DNA from: Kalmusia sp. IMI 367209
Lineage: Eukaryota; Ascomycota; Dothideomycetes; Pleosporales; Didymosphaeriaceae
Length of the DNA: 64,000 nucleotides
Direction of reading: 5' to 3'
Assembly: GCA_027946365.1 (NCBI GenBank)
Contig: JAPEUQ010000002.1
Location: 1,178,001-1,242,000, forward strand
The stretch's first letter is position 1. The number at the start of each line of letters is the position of its first letter. The translations under genes and the position numbers were made by a program. Shown here piece after piece: positions 46,453 through 58,650 of this stretch. A model generated the notes under the pieces. It was not told where the DNA came from, made no database searches, and saw only the letters and a list, made by a program, of their open reading frames with translations.

Positions 46453-49400
46453 ACGCCAACATCCCACACTTAAAGGTTGCCTCATCTCGATATTTGCTTT
46501 TGCATCGCTCTGCGTCATTTCAATCGCCATTTAAAAGAAATAAGTCTCAGCATTAGGTAGGTCGCGCATGCAAACTGTCGCCGACCATATGAATTAAACG
46601 GCACAGCTTTCATCGGTCGAATAGGCAGCGAGTTCTATGTATGTCTCATGCGGTAATGCCAGATAGTTGAAACAACACTTGCAATCCAACGAATAGAATG
46701 TTGTCACAATGTCGTCTTCATAGCCAGCCTTTGGCGATTGGCTCGGCCGTGGGGAGTCTCTCAACACAGTACGACCACACGCCGCTTACGCCGCGAATGG
46801 CTGACTGTTGAGCTCCAACATCGGCATACGAGGCGAGAGCTAACATTGGCAGCCAGCAACGAATGCGAGTAGCACTTCCAAGGCTGTTACATCGTCACCT
46901 GAGTCGTCTTCAGCAAGCCTGGCCTCACTCTTTTAGCGCTGACTGGCAGTCGACAAATGCTTCTGCCTACAACGCCAGCCAGTCTCCTCTATTCTCCCAC
47001 ACTCCCCGCACCTTCATTGCCACTCACAGCATCTCACGTGTCTAGCCTTGCAGGACAACTCCAGCACCGGACCCCCATCTCCAGAGCATACTCGTACATT
47101 ACCCCCACTAATCCTCCACGTGCCCCATTGCCTACAATCCGCCTTACCCGCTCGCTCACTCATCGTGAATGCCGCATGACTGAATGCGTCTTTGCCATCG
47201 AGGGACCTGGCTGGAGAGAGGCAAGCAATAAGGCAATCTAGGGGAACCGGGGCGGCCCGCTTTTGGGCTCGACCGCTGCTTTCCCATGCGCGGATGTACC
47301 AGGCGGGAAAGGGGCGTATCTAGCTTGCAGCTGTCATGCCACCGGAAATACCATGCCCATTCACCAGTATTGCATGGATGGGCAGGTTACCGCGGATGGC
47401 GGCACTCTACGTACCATGCCCTCAGCATGCCAGACGCATAGCCCGCAAGCATTCGTCGCAGCGGTGCATTCTAGAATGGCGGCAGAGCCGAAGAGCGGAG
47501 CCGCTGAGATACGGCAAGCGGCTAGCACACCACACGCGCTCTGCGTAGGCGAGGCCATGCCTGTACGTGGTGTTGTTGGGATTGTAGCGGCGAGATTCCT
47601 CTGCTCGGAGAAGATCGGCACGCAAAGCTTTGAACTTGTCCAATCTAGATTGCTTTTCCTTGCATCGCGTATTGCGAAGATCCAAAAGCGACAGTTGTGT
47701 ACGAATGGGCGATGCAGCGCTTGGGAGGGCCCCAAGCAAAGAGGGGTTATGGGGGAGGAGGAGGAGGAGGGTTTGAAAGGGCTTGCTTTACGGGTGTGTT
47801 GCACTGCATGCTGTAGTGTGCATCTCCCTTGTGTGCGTTTTTTACCGGATCTTTGCAGAATTGTTGCCGTAAGGCGAAAATCTTTACGACAGTAGCGGGG
47901 AGAGGAGAGGCGCTGAGATGGAGGGTGGTGAAGAGGGTGTCACAAGATAACCTTAACCGTCCCACAGGGACGAGACGCGAGGTACCGGTAGCGCATAGTA
48001 TTGTGTGAGCTAGTTGGCGCTTTCATAACGGACTGGGCAGCATGGCATACGGCAGCTGTTAGATGCGCTCGGCGGTGTGGAGTGGTTTCTGTGCGCGATT
48101 GTGTGAAAAGGGTATTGCAGTAGTTTTGGTAGCCGTCGTAGTAGTCATGAATATAGTTTAGAACTACTTAACAATCAAATTTAGATAGTCACGAAAAGAG
48201 CATAGCGATCTTTGATTTACGAGTCGAAAAAAAATAGGGGTCAGAGTGCTGATGCGCGTACAACTAGCACCGCATTCGAGAGATGTGAACCGATGTTGAG
48301 CGGTCAGTCGTAATGCTGCCAGTTATGACTCCCCCATATCGCTTGCATGCGAGGAGAATGATTTCCACTGACGATCGCGGGCAATTTTTCCGGCAGTGGT
48401 AGCCGCTCGCGAGTGTCATGCAGCATAGCTGAGAGTTAGTACAAAGAATGCACGAGTCTGGACGCCCGTCCGCCCCGCTCTGGAGAGCAGAGTGGATCGC
48501 GATGTTATGCCATAAGCTGAAGTGTCCAAAGCTCGGGGATATGAAGGGACCACGGAGGGTTATCTCGTAATAGATTTCCACGGTGTAACGTGCAAAGAGC
48601 CATCTCTCACCGTTGCTGTCTCTTGTGAGACTCTACTCGCCCTCGCGCGGATGATGGGATGGTGAGACGCGAGGAATGAGTGGTCTAGCGGGAGCGGCCG
48701 GCAGTACGTGGCCGCCGATTAATCGTCCCGGCCGAGCATGCAGGAGCAGACAAGTACCGATATCAGGAGAACAAATAAACAACGAAGCGTCATCGAAGAG
48801 GTGAGACGGCGGGATGAGAAGACGTGGAAGGATGGATGCAGGTGTAGCGCGTGGGATTCTGTTGGATGTTGGCTCGTGTTGTGTGCTTCTTTTGCGTGAG
48901 CCATGTCATTGTGCGCTGGATAAGGCCAAAAGCAAGATGCCCTCGCTCGACGCCGCCGCGCCTGGACGTCATGGCGAAGGAAGCAAGACTTGAAGCATTG
49001 TGAGGCGGCGGGCACGGCTGTTCCATCCCATCCTAGATCGCACAAACCACGATGCGGTCCAGTCGTTGGTCGAGATGGGGATAAGGAACAGCCCCTCCGT
49101 CTCGCAAGGCACCCGCAAGGGACCTCCCACCAACTGAATCGTACCTTGCCGGCGCTGAGATTGTGGCTGTTTGGCACTTGTCTCCCCACCACACGCATCC
49201 ATGACGGATGGCAGCGCCTTTCGAAGCGCACCCGTGCGCCGATTCGACGGGCAAAGGCAGGATGCCCCCCGCTGCCTTGGAACCCGCGCTCCCGGAGACA
49301 AGAAGGCGATGCCAATCAGGAACGGAAAGCCTCAATACTGCCAACGTCAGCGGGTTCGCTAGAAGCAGCAGCCACTTCCAGACCGAGGGAGAGGCTAGGT

Positions 49401-49798
49401 GAAGACGGCGGTGGCCAACGCACGCCGCGAGATGAAGTGTGATCGTGTGTCGACGGGGGGGCGAGCGTATGAACGGATGACAGCGCAGCCTCCCTGTAGC
49501 CGGCTAGCAGCCTGCTTTCCTAACGGTCCACGTTTTTGAGAGGCGTGCAGCGTGCATAGCTCCATGGGCCGAGAAACTTAAAGGTGGAGGGTCCGGCTGA
49601 TGATGCAGCTGGCGTCGGCAGGGGTGCCCTGCACTTGCAGAGGCGTTTCTGTACGCTCGTAGTCTGGGTGAATGGCGTCTGGGCGCGGGCACTCAGCATT
49701 ATTACCACTACGTCTTCCAACCGTCGCTGGCCCTGACATTTCACCTCTCGCATCCGTAATCGATACAACAACCCGAACAAATACATGTCAACCTCAAC
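46453..49798. other. Gene-poor interval
   Basis: About 3.3 kb. ORFs of up to about 210 codons (47263-47895 plus, 48719-49315 minus) overlap others on the opposite strand and show noise-like Arg/Cys/Pro-rich composition. I see no RNA gene or mobile element. Confidence 0.5.
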
Positions 49799-50311
49799 AT
49801 GGCCAACAACAACAACAGCAACCGATACTACTACTCGCTGCCCGTGCAAGCACCACAGCAGCCTCGCTCAGCATCAGGCAGCCGTCGTCCACCTCTGACA
49901 CCATCAACCGTCTCATCACCATGCCTCACCACACAATCCACCATTGCAAGCCGAAGAGATTCCGGCTCGGGCAGTCCGACCAAGGCATCGGCTCTCCTCG
50001 CCAAGGTAGCCTCGCACCCACCGACACCAAGAGGAGAGACGCCATCCGCCAGCCCGATGCCATCGCCAGACGTGAGAATGCATTCGACTCCCATGTATAG
50101 CCCAGAACGGCCCGCCGTGTGGAGGAGTGAAAGTGCTCGCTATGTCCATCAGTATAGGCAACAAGGTAAGCCCGCCCTGGCCTAGTACATCAAGACTGTC
50201 AGCTGACATATTTTAGATGGCTACATTAGCTTCCCAGATTTTGAGAAGTTCTGCCAATCCCAGAACCCATACCAAAATCAGCAGAGAGAGCAGAATGCCG
50301 TGCAAACATGA
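49799..50311 (+). CDS. Hypothetical Ser/Pro-rich protein, 153 residues
   Basis: Two exons, 49799-50165 and 50217-50311, in one phase. The intron (51 nt) has GTAAGC, a CTGAC branch point and TTTTAG. The N-terminus is Asn/Ser-rich (MANNNNSNRYYYSLPV). The middle is full of SP/TP sites (SPTKASALLAKVASHPPTP, MPSPDVRMHSTPMYSPERPA), which suggests a target of proline-directed kinases. The C-terminus is more ordered: WRSESARYVHQYRQQ, then DGYISFPDFEKFCQSQNPY after the splice. I do not recognise the family. The clean splice, which joins two frames into a sensible C-terminal block, is the main support. Role unknown; disordered regulatory protein is only a guess. Confidence 0.6.
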
Positions 50312-51408
50312 GCTGAAGATGTAGTCGAACAAGAGCTGGAAATCTCCTGGAACATGATCAAAAGTATGATCACAAAAGTTATTGGAGGTCCATCACATTA
50401 CACCGCCATTCCTTTGTCATAGAGGCAAGAGTTGGTATAGACGAGACTACAGCCGGCGGTATTGAAGCAAGCCATGCGCCGGAGAACGAGAAGACGTCTG
50501 ATTCCCGAGCCTTCCACTTGAGGATGTCCAAGGATCATGAATGGCCCCAGGAGTCGGCAAGCAGATACGCTCAGCACGATGCAATATAGCGGGCACCGAC
50601 AAGCAAAAAGGGGGCTCGGGGATGGGTTGTGGAGGCTACTGCGTCATGTGACCTCGACGGGATCCGTTTCCGACCATCAATTTTGGTTTGGATGCCACGT
50701 CATATAGTGATCGGACGTCTGGTCCTGGCGGCAAAGTTGGTTTGTGGGAGGATTGAAATAGCGAGGTGAGAGGCGAGACTAGCAGAATGTATCGGAAGAG
50801 TAGCGCAACAGCCCTTAGTCAACCAAAGGGTAGTAATAAAGCCATTTAAAAGATAGCTATCGCTCATTCCCCGTCGACTTGATAAGACAGCCTGTCAACC
50901 TTCAGTGCACTGTACCACCGTGACGTTACTTAGCCTCCTTTCGTTCGCGGTGCACGCTGCTGAGGGATTGGCAGCTGGCCTGTCTCGAGGCGCATCGCTC
51001 CTACGGCAGGGAAGTTCAAAATGTATCAAAACATACGAACTGGTTCAATCGCAAAAAAAAAAAAGTACGAGTACGAGTGTATCGAATTGTGTTCTATCCT
51101 CGTTTTGCAGCGGCACCCATAGTTTGGGGCGATGGTCCTTCGAGGACTGATAATTTGGACCGTCGCTAGATTAGCATTATCTAGTTTGACACAACTACAG
51201 GTAAGGAATGAATATTCAGTAGCAATGTAAAAGGGTATGCGATCACCTGCACTACGATGTTCAAGCTGCTCGGTTCACAGATTTGCTTGGCACACGTGAT
51301 GTGGGCCCGTGCGCTAGAGCGCACTCGCTAAACTGTCAATTTTCCACTGTTGGTGCACTCGAGATTTAACGACCACGAACAGCCCTCTCCAACCCCATCG
51401 TCGCAATC
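50312..51408. other. Intergenic region upstream of eS1 gene
   Basis: About 1.1 kb. It contains an A12 run near 51053-51064 followed by GTACGAGTACGAG. An 81-codon ORF at 50905 begins with a hydrophobic stretch but has no other support. The eS1 promoter and leader lie at the right end. Confidence 0.5.
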
Positions 51409-52355
51409 ATGGCTGTCGGCAAGAACAAGCGTCTTTCAAAGGGAAAGAAGGGTCTCAAGAAGAAGACCGACACCTTCGCGAAGAAGGACTGGTATAACGT
51501 CAAAGCCCCAGGCACTTTCCAGATCCGAGAGTAAGACTCCCCGCTGCGATGCTGCCGCGAGCGCACATTCAATGGGTTGAATACTGATTCTGTTTTTCTC
51601 TGCAGCGTCGGCAAGACCCTCGTCAACCGCACCTCCGGTCTCAAGAACGCCAACGATGCGCTGAAGGGCCGGATATTCGAGGTCTCCCTCGCCGACCTCC
51701 AGAAGGACGAGGATCACGCTTTCCGCAAGGTTAAGCTACGTGTCGACGAGGTCCAGGGCAAGAACTGCCTGACCAACTTTCACGGCCTCGACTTCACCTC
51801 CGACAAGCTCCGCTCGCTCGTCCGCAAGTGGCAAACCCTCATCGAGGCCAACGTTGTCGTCAAGACCACCGATGATTACCTCGTCCGCCTCTTCGCCATC
51901 GCCTTCACCAAGCGACGACCCAACCAGATCAAGAAGACCACTTACGCTGCTTCGTCGCAGATCAGGCAGATCCGCAAGAAGATGACTGAGATCATGACCC
52001 GCGAAGCCAGCTCATGCTCCCTCGCCCAGCTCACCCAGAAGCTCATCCCTGAGGTCATTGGCCGCGAGATCGAGAAGGCCACCCAGGGCATCTACCCCCT
52101 CCAGAACGTACGTAACATCTAAATGCGCATTGCAAGAAAGTGGCGTTAACACATATTTAGATCCACGTCCGCAAGCTCAAGCTCCTCAAGCAACCCAAGT
52201 TCGACTTGGGTGCTCTCCTCGGTCTGCACGGCGAGTCAAGCCAGGATGACTCTGGCCAGAAGGTACGGATACCACACATGATCAGTTCAGAGATATTTAC
52301 TAACACGTCATAGGTTGAGCGGGAGTTCAAGGAGACGGTGCTCGAGAACGTGTAA
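51409..52355 (+). CDS. RPS1: 40S ribosomal protein eS1 (S3Ae)
   Basis: Four exons: 51409-51530, 51606-52107, 52161-52262 and 52314-52355. They join in phase into 255 residues, the length of yeast Rps1. The sequence is typical of eS1: [76 protein letters not shown] and [20 protein letters not shown], ending [13 protein letters not shown]. It sits at the mRNA exit side of the small subunit near uS11 and is needed for 18S rRNA maturation. Introns are all GT-AG and 51-75 nt. Nothing is unusual; codon use looks strongly C-biased at third positions, as expected for a highly expressed gene. Confidence 0.98.
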
Positions 52356-54527
52356 GGGACATGGTTGAATAGGCTGGGGTCTCTTAGGGTTTTCTTCGAC
52401 ATGAATAAGGGCATCACATGGTGTTATGTTTACAAATGAAAGGTTAAGCATAACCCTATTGAGTGCTTGGTGGCAGTGACGGCGTGCATGGCTACAACGA
52501 TTCATACCTCGGTGTTATGTGGCGGTGCAGGAAAAGTGCAAGGCAATGACATTGGCATTGACAACTCAACCTCTGTTCCTCCTCCCGCAAGTTTGCACGT
52601 ATGTCGAAATGTCAGATCACGATTCATGCCCTCGCTGGTCTGATGTGCAGTATGCGTTATCCACGTTTCCCGTCTTTGCGATGTCGATCGCTGCAAGACC
52701 TTGCGTCCAGGCCAGATTTACTCCGGATCTGCATTCGACGGCATTCGCGGAACTTTGTACCACTATCTTGTTTACCCTGTCCCCCGTCATCTTCCATGTC
52801 CTCGTGCTCATGCTTAGTATACAGGTCCTCGTTCAAAACCTTGTTCTTACCCTAGCACTGCTTCTGATATACGACTTGATCGACGCCCGTACATATGCAT
52901 TGTCTGGAGGCCTTTCTGCACGACTCCGCATGGCTGTTTCTGAACCGTATTCCTGGGACTTGAGCATCGAGTCGGATCGGCTTTCTGTATAGTCGCCACG
53001 CAAGCGTATGTGCAATATATTGCCAGCGGGTGTTGAAACTATTTTGGCGACGAATTACATCACTCCGCATGTTGCACCTACTGCTTTTCATGAACAAGTT
53101 CTTGCACGTGCTCGTACATTCTGACCACTGCTGACACGCTGCAACATTTCAACGACCAAGCTAGGATTAACAGCACACTGCTCCAAGTGGGAACGGTCGA
53201 TTGAGATACGGCGGTCCACAAACAAGTGGACTCAACGTCGCTCCGGCACCTACCGAGAAGAAACCAAACTGCATACACAGGATCAACTCAAGCTCCACCC
53301 GTCGTCTATCTCCCATGCCACCAAAACAATATGCCAGCACATCCCGACCTTCACCTCTTCCCTCGCTTACCCACTCATGCTAATGCACCCGCTAAACCTT
53401 GAGAAATACACCAGCAGCGAGACTACCAATCGGTCTTATACCTTAGCCCACCACGGCAGCACTCCAGCTTCCCACGTAGCGATGCACGATGTTTTTGCTT
53501 CGAGGCGCCGGGTGACTTACCGATCGCGTTTGCTTGCTCAGTCGCGGTTTTGGTGTTGGTGGGGGGGGTGGTCGGTGAGTTGGGAATTAGTGGGTGCGAA
53601 TCCGGCTTGGGGCGGATTACACCGCTACTTTGACGAGGGGGGACGTCAGTTGCGGAGGAGATAGGGCTAAGTGGGCGGATGCGGGTTGTGGGGTTTGACT
53701 CTCGTTTGACTCGTTTGACGGCTGATGTAGTAGTGTGTTCTGTTGGAAGGAAGGGCTGATCGCGATCAGGGCATACCCTGGGCATGGGTGCGGATGGATG
53801 CCGGTAATCAGGTTACCGTGGTCTGATGATGCTAATAGTTGGTGCTGTCGGCGGGATTGATATGGTCGTGGGTCTGGCGTAGGAGAGGACGAGGTGTGCT
53901 GACTCGCCGCCGGCCTTGTCTTGACTCTTGGGGCGACGAGAGGCTCGAGGGTAATGCAGATGTTTGACTGCGAATCTGGGCAGCGGACCCACGGATAAGA
54001 AAATAATCGCCATTGTTTGTGTTATCTTCTCTAGTGGGACTCACATGAGAGCTCTTCTGGCTTGATGCTACGCATTGTCATCATGAAATATGACCATGAG
54101 TGGCATCTTGCTTGGACTCATAACCTACCTATTAAACTATTCACACACGAATCGCGTGGTTATGTGTTACTACTCAAATTCTAGCACCTGAAGGTGATGT
54201 CTGTGTGTCAGTCAACACAAGTTTGAATATGGATGAGTGTATAATTTGGGTTAACGGAATCTAAACTATGTTCTTATACATGCGAACAACGATGTCATCA
54301 TCAGGAGCATTCAAATTATAGCACATCGATGAAAGCATCACTCATTGTGTTGCACAAATTTTCTATAGAGGTTTTGAAAAATTATAATGAAATTGTTATC
54401 TTGAGTTATGTAATTTGCATATTGACAGCTGACCAGCACTTCTCAACTGGTCAAGCTGCTTCCCATGGACCAATCCTATGCTGCAAACCCATGGAACCAA
54501 TTATCCTGTCATATTACAGTAGCGTTT
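52356..54527. other. Gene-poor interval
   Basis: About 2.2 kb. A 157-codon plus ORF (52519-52992) has a hydrophobic stretch but competes with antisense ORFs and has no family signature. Minus ORFs at 53423-53785 and 53832-54044 are Ser/Pro/Arg-rich with plausible splice sites nearby, but I could not build a convincing gene. From about 54.0 to 54.5 kb the sequence is visibly AT-rich. Confidence 0.45.
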
Positions 54528-56552
54528 CTACCTCCCTTTCCTCAGTGAGCGCCTCCCAGGAAGCCCCTCCCGCCGCCGTATTCTCACCCTGACATCACCC
54601 TTCGGAACCTTCACTGCCGCTCCATCGACGGCTCTCGGCACCACCCATTCGCCAACCTTCTTCGGCGCATCGCTCGTTGCTGTTGGTACGGATTTACCGT
54701 CCACAGGTCCCATGGCTGCAGCCTGAGCCTCCTGCATGTGGTCGAAGAAAGACTTTTTAGGCGCTGGTGAAATTTCCCAGAGCTGCAGAACGCCTGCGAT
54801 GAACGCGACAAGTAGCGAGGTTTCCAAAGATTCTTGAGGATCAGAGGGAGACGTGACGGATGAGGGTGGTGCTGTGTGTTGAAAGCGATCGGGTTTGAAC
54901 TCGTTCGGAGCAATGAAGTTTGCGGATGAAGTGTTGATGAGGGTCTGTGAGAGACCGATGTCGAGGTATGATCCTGCGTCAAGCTCCCATTGCTCCGGAA
55001 CTCCGGGCCTTATGGACTCTGGCTCGGCCACGGTGATCAATTTGTTTATCTTGTGAGTTTTGGCGGACGCTTTATACAGGCGCCTAGTTTCGTTGATGGC
55101 TGAGCGGAGGTGAGGGAAAGAAGTTGCCGAGACGAGGCGTGGGAGCCCAGAATAGGATATCTCTGGTGGCGCTGGGAATGAGGGGATGTATTGATGGTGG
55201 CTGTGTGGCTTGAACCCAGATCTGTGTCTCTTTGCGAATCTCGTCTATGTAGGTGTCCGCTGCGTTCTGGGTTCTCGCTTGCGTTGCTACGTAGGTGTGG
55301 AGATGTACCAAAACCCAAAACGTCAGGGGGACGATATCTGATACAAGACTGTATATAGACTGTAGCGTCATAGCTGCGCGCGCTTGGATCGGCACTTCAT
55401 TCTTCGAGAAGAATTCGTTCATCGCTGTCAGCGGAGTTGGTGTATCAGCGTCTGTTTCCTCGCCACTCATGCTCTCGTCGTCATCCGGCACCCTTTTCTT
55501 CGGATGTTCCAATTCATCAAAGAGCCGCTCAAAGTTCTGAGAAAGTCTCTTCTTCGCCAGAATTGCTGCTGGCAAGCCTGGTATAGGACACAATCGTGGA
55601 AGTCCTGTCGCAAGGCCGTAATAAAGTTCGGTGATTGCGGAAAGATCTGACGCTAATAACTGGTACGATTCTGGGAATTGAGACCCTGTAATTGGCGCAA
55701 TGATGGCATTGCAAAAAAAATTCGTTGATCAGAGATGATAAATCGCACTCGGCTTCGACTGTGCCATCCGTCAATTCTATATTGGCAACACGCTCCCAAG
55801 GCAACTGATCTACGATGGAGGAATTGAAGGTTACGAGATCCGGCAATGAGTCGGTGAGAATCGATAGAGAAGCGGACAGTAGTTTTTCCGCGGACTGCGT
55901 ATTAAAGATGTTGTCATCCACGGCTTTCGATAATTTTGGTCGTAGTTCAAAATACCCAACCTCCGTATTCTTGGGCATGTTGAAAGCATTCCGTAAAACA
56001 TCCCACTCCGCCACATCAGTCTCGTTGAGTCCAGCTGGAGTTCCATGTAGCTGCTCAAGCAGCGAAGGAGACAATATAATGTTGTGCTTCGCGCCCGCGG
56101 TGTTGTAAGCAATAATAGGCGCGAAGGCTGACTCCCTAACATCCTGTCAATATCGATTAAGTTGGAGTTTGGCGTTTGACTTACTGGACCTTTTTCAACC
56201 ACCCTTCTCCTCCAAACACAATCTTTCCCCAATGTCTCACCCCCGGGATCCAGTATGGAATCTGTTGTACCCTCCTCTTCCCGCCATCTAGATCTCTGTC
56301 CCAATTCTTCCCTGAGAGTATCCTCGTAGGCAACAGGAACGCAATCAAGCCTACAAAAACTTGAAGTGCAATATCCGTCAGACTCTTCTCTTTTCCAAGC
56401 ACTTCAAAAAGTCTACTGTCGAACTGGTAATAACGAGCGAGAACGAGAATAAACGGGCTACTAAGAAGTAAATAGCAAAGCGGCAGGAACAGCACTCTTA
56501 TAACCCCATTCGAGCCATACACGCCCAAGAACAATCCCTTGAGAACCCCCAT
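54528..56552 (-). pseudogene. Cytochrome P450-like gene (CYP7/8-type), frameshifted and lacking the heme-cysteine loop
   Basis: Two exons on the minus strand, 56552-56185 and 56135-54528. The intron (49 nt) has GTAAGT...TTAG. The N-terminus has membrane segments (LPLCYLLLSSPFILVLA), then the P450 entry IPYWIPGVRHWGK and KHNIILSPSLLEQLHG. The I-helix region (LVSDIVPLTFWVLVHLHTY) is of the CYP7/8 kind. The ExxR motif is in SAINETRRLYKAS, followed by FKPDRF. Two single-base insertions break the frame: the A8 run at 55713-55720 (T8 in the gene) after SLINEFF, and the G4 run at 55182-55185 after SIHP. Exon 2 is exactly two bases too long. After FKPDRF the frame passes to ETSLLVAFIAGVLQLWEI with no FGxGxxxCxG motif and no cysteine, so the heme ligand is missing. 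It is probably a pseudogene; a non-heme relative or sequence errors are alternatives. Confidence 0.82.
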
Positions 56553-57434
56553 ATTGTCGTTTCAATGGGCGGTCTGTCTCAATCCTTCTCTTTGCGGTCG
56601 CCGACAACTGAAGTTCACAGCCCGGCTCAGCTACTGCGAACGATATCGGCGAGCGTGCACCTGAGAGCCAAGACAAGCCTTTCGTTACTTTATAACGCTC
56701 CTGTGTACAAACGTTGGGCACTTGGGGATGGGTCCGCACAGCAGCCCTGCGATGTTGGAGACCAGTTGCTTGTACACACAGCGGTAAATGGCGACGTGTA
56801 TAGATGAGAGGCGCTGACGAAGGGCACGGTAACATTCGAAGGGCGCTAGAAGCACTACGTCCTCGCCTATAATACCTGATGAGGTCTAGTCATTCCCCAA
56901 AACAGCGGCTGGGATGGTGCTGCTGAGGGAATTTTGATAGCGGACGAGACGATGTGAAGTGCGCATTATTCAGCTCTGCATGCACAGCTGTAGCCTCAGC
57001 CCTACTTGTTTGTTGCAACCAATCACGACCGTTCTGCTGTATACCACTCAGCCCTTTTCCATATGCAAGGCTGTTAATTCCGCGATGAAAGACTCATCGT
57101 AACGATTAGCAATTCCGAATTACCAACCTGCGGAAACCATCTCTGCAACCGCGTATATCCCTTCCAAAATCCATGCGCAATTGACATGAATACGCAACGA
57201 ACAGCATCAACACCGAACACCCAAGCCGCAAACACCACCCAACAATTCCCCGGCATCCCTGTCGAAGAACACCAGCAAGACCAAAGACCCCACTTAGAAA
57301 GCTTCCCCCAACCCGCCTTGCCAGCCCAAGAAGCCCTCCACCACCGCCTGCAACAACACCCCTACCAATCTTCCAATCGCCATCACCAACAACCCGCTCG
57401 CGCGCTCCTCCCCACGCCCACGGCAACCAGCGAC
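56553..57434. promoter_or_regulatory. Divergent region between P450-like gene and HAM1
   Basis: 882 bp. From 57186 an ATG is in frame with HAM1 and would add 83 Gln/His/Pro-rich residues. I treat it as leader sequence. Confidence 0.5.
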
Positions 57435-58498
57435 ATGGGTTCCTCCGCGCCCGTGCCCAAGCACCTGAACTTCATTACGGGCAACAAGAATAAGCTCGCC
57501 GAGGTACGTGCACCTAATCCTCTATTACCCTCCGCGTTCCTACATTTTTCCCCTCCTCGTATTCGGCGCGCTCCGAGAAAATTTCCTCGCGCAGGAGCTG
57601 AAAAGTGAGCATTTACGGGGTCCGTGTAACATCTGAGGCTCTGCTACCTCCGACTCGTTTCGGAGATGCCGTGGGTCGTGCTCTCGTTGCCAGGAATCAG
57701 TCATACATGACCAGGATCGCGCATGAAGTTTGACATTTTCATAAGCGTTCTTGCGTACATGTACTGTGCTTTCGGCGGATTCGCAGGAAGAAATTAGTTG
57801 CTGATGCGTTGACATGCAGGTACAAGCCATCCTTGAAGGCGTCATCGAACTCAGAAACCAAAATGTGGATCTCGTCGAGATTCAGGGCACACTTGAAGAG
57901 GTAACGACAGATAAATGCCGGCGAGCAGCAGCAGAAGTATGTTGCCCTACAAATCTCAACTATTGTATTTCATGATTAACTCAATCGCTGTAGGTCAATG
58001 GCCCTGTGCTCGTTGAAGATACAAGCTTGTGCTTCAAGGCAATGAATGACCTCCCAGGCCCATACATGTGAGTGGTGCATTCCGACCCTCCCTGCAAGGT
58101 TCTCGTTGTGACCATTGCCGTCAGAAAATGGTTCATGCTCGCCCTTGGCCCGCAGAAACTACACCAGATGCTTGACGGCTTCGAGGACAAGTCCGCCCAG
58201 GCCGTGTGCACGTTCGCATATTGCGAAGGGCCCGGACACGAGCCGGTGCTCTTCCAGGGCAGGACGGACGGGAAGCTGGTTGCCAGCAGAGGACCTACAG
58301 TCTTTGGTAAGTGGCAGATTTCAAAAGTAGAACAAGAGAAAATTGAATGCTAATGCGAAATCAGGCTGGGACTCTTGTTTCGAATATGAAGGCAAGACGT
58401 ATGCTGAGATGGAAAAGAGCGAGAAGAACAAGGTCTCACACCGAGGGAAGGCGCTCGACAAGCTGAAACAATGGCTGGCGAACAAAGTCGAAGCGTAA
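57435..58498 (+). CDS. HAM1: Inosine triphosphate pyrophosphatase (HAM1)
   Basis: Five exons: 57435-57503, 57820-57936, 57994-58067, 58125-58306 and 58365-58498. They join in phase into 191 residues. The ATG at 57435 puts the conserved [14 protein letters not shown] at the normal distance from the start. Other family motifs are [76 protein letters not shown] and [14 protein letters not shown]. The enzyme hydrolyses ITP, dITP and XTP to monophosphates in the cytosol and keeps damaged purines out of DNA and RNA. Intron 1 is 316 nt, much longer than any other in the window; I saw no embedded RNA gene in it. It is convergent with FAP7, 152 bp apart. Confidence 0.97.
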
Positions 58499-58650
58499 AG
58501 GTCCCCCAAGCCGATGATCAACTGGTTGCATCTTTCCTCTGTCGCCCCAACTTCGTGTATACCCCCATTTAGAAAAAAATAGAGTGACTTACCATGAACA
58601 AGCACGCTCAACTGAGCGTTCCGTTCCAACATTCTATCCTATTCCCCATT

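Noticed and set aside
47263..49442. Several ORFs of 100-210 codons on both strands
   Set aside because: Mutually overlapping, Cys/Arg-rich, no domain, no signal peptide and no splice pattern.
52519..52992. 157-codon plus ORF with a hydrophobic stretch
   Set aside because: Antisense ORFs overlap it, composition is irregular, and there is no family signature.
53423..54044. Ser/Pro/Arg-rich minus ORFs with a GTAAGT near 53525
   Set aside because: I could not link them into one gene with consistent phase; the 70-codon ORF starting at 54044 ends in a stop with no clear splice out.
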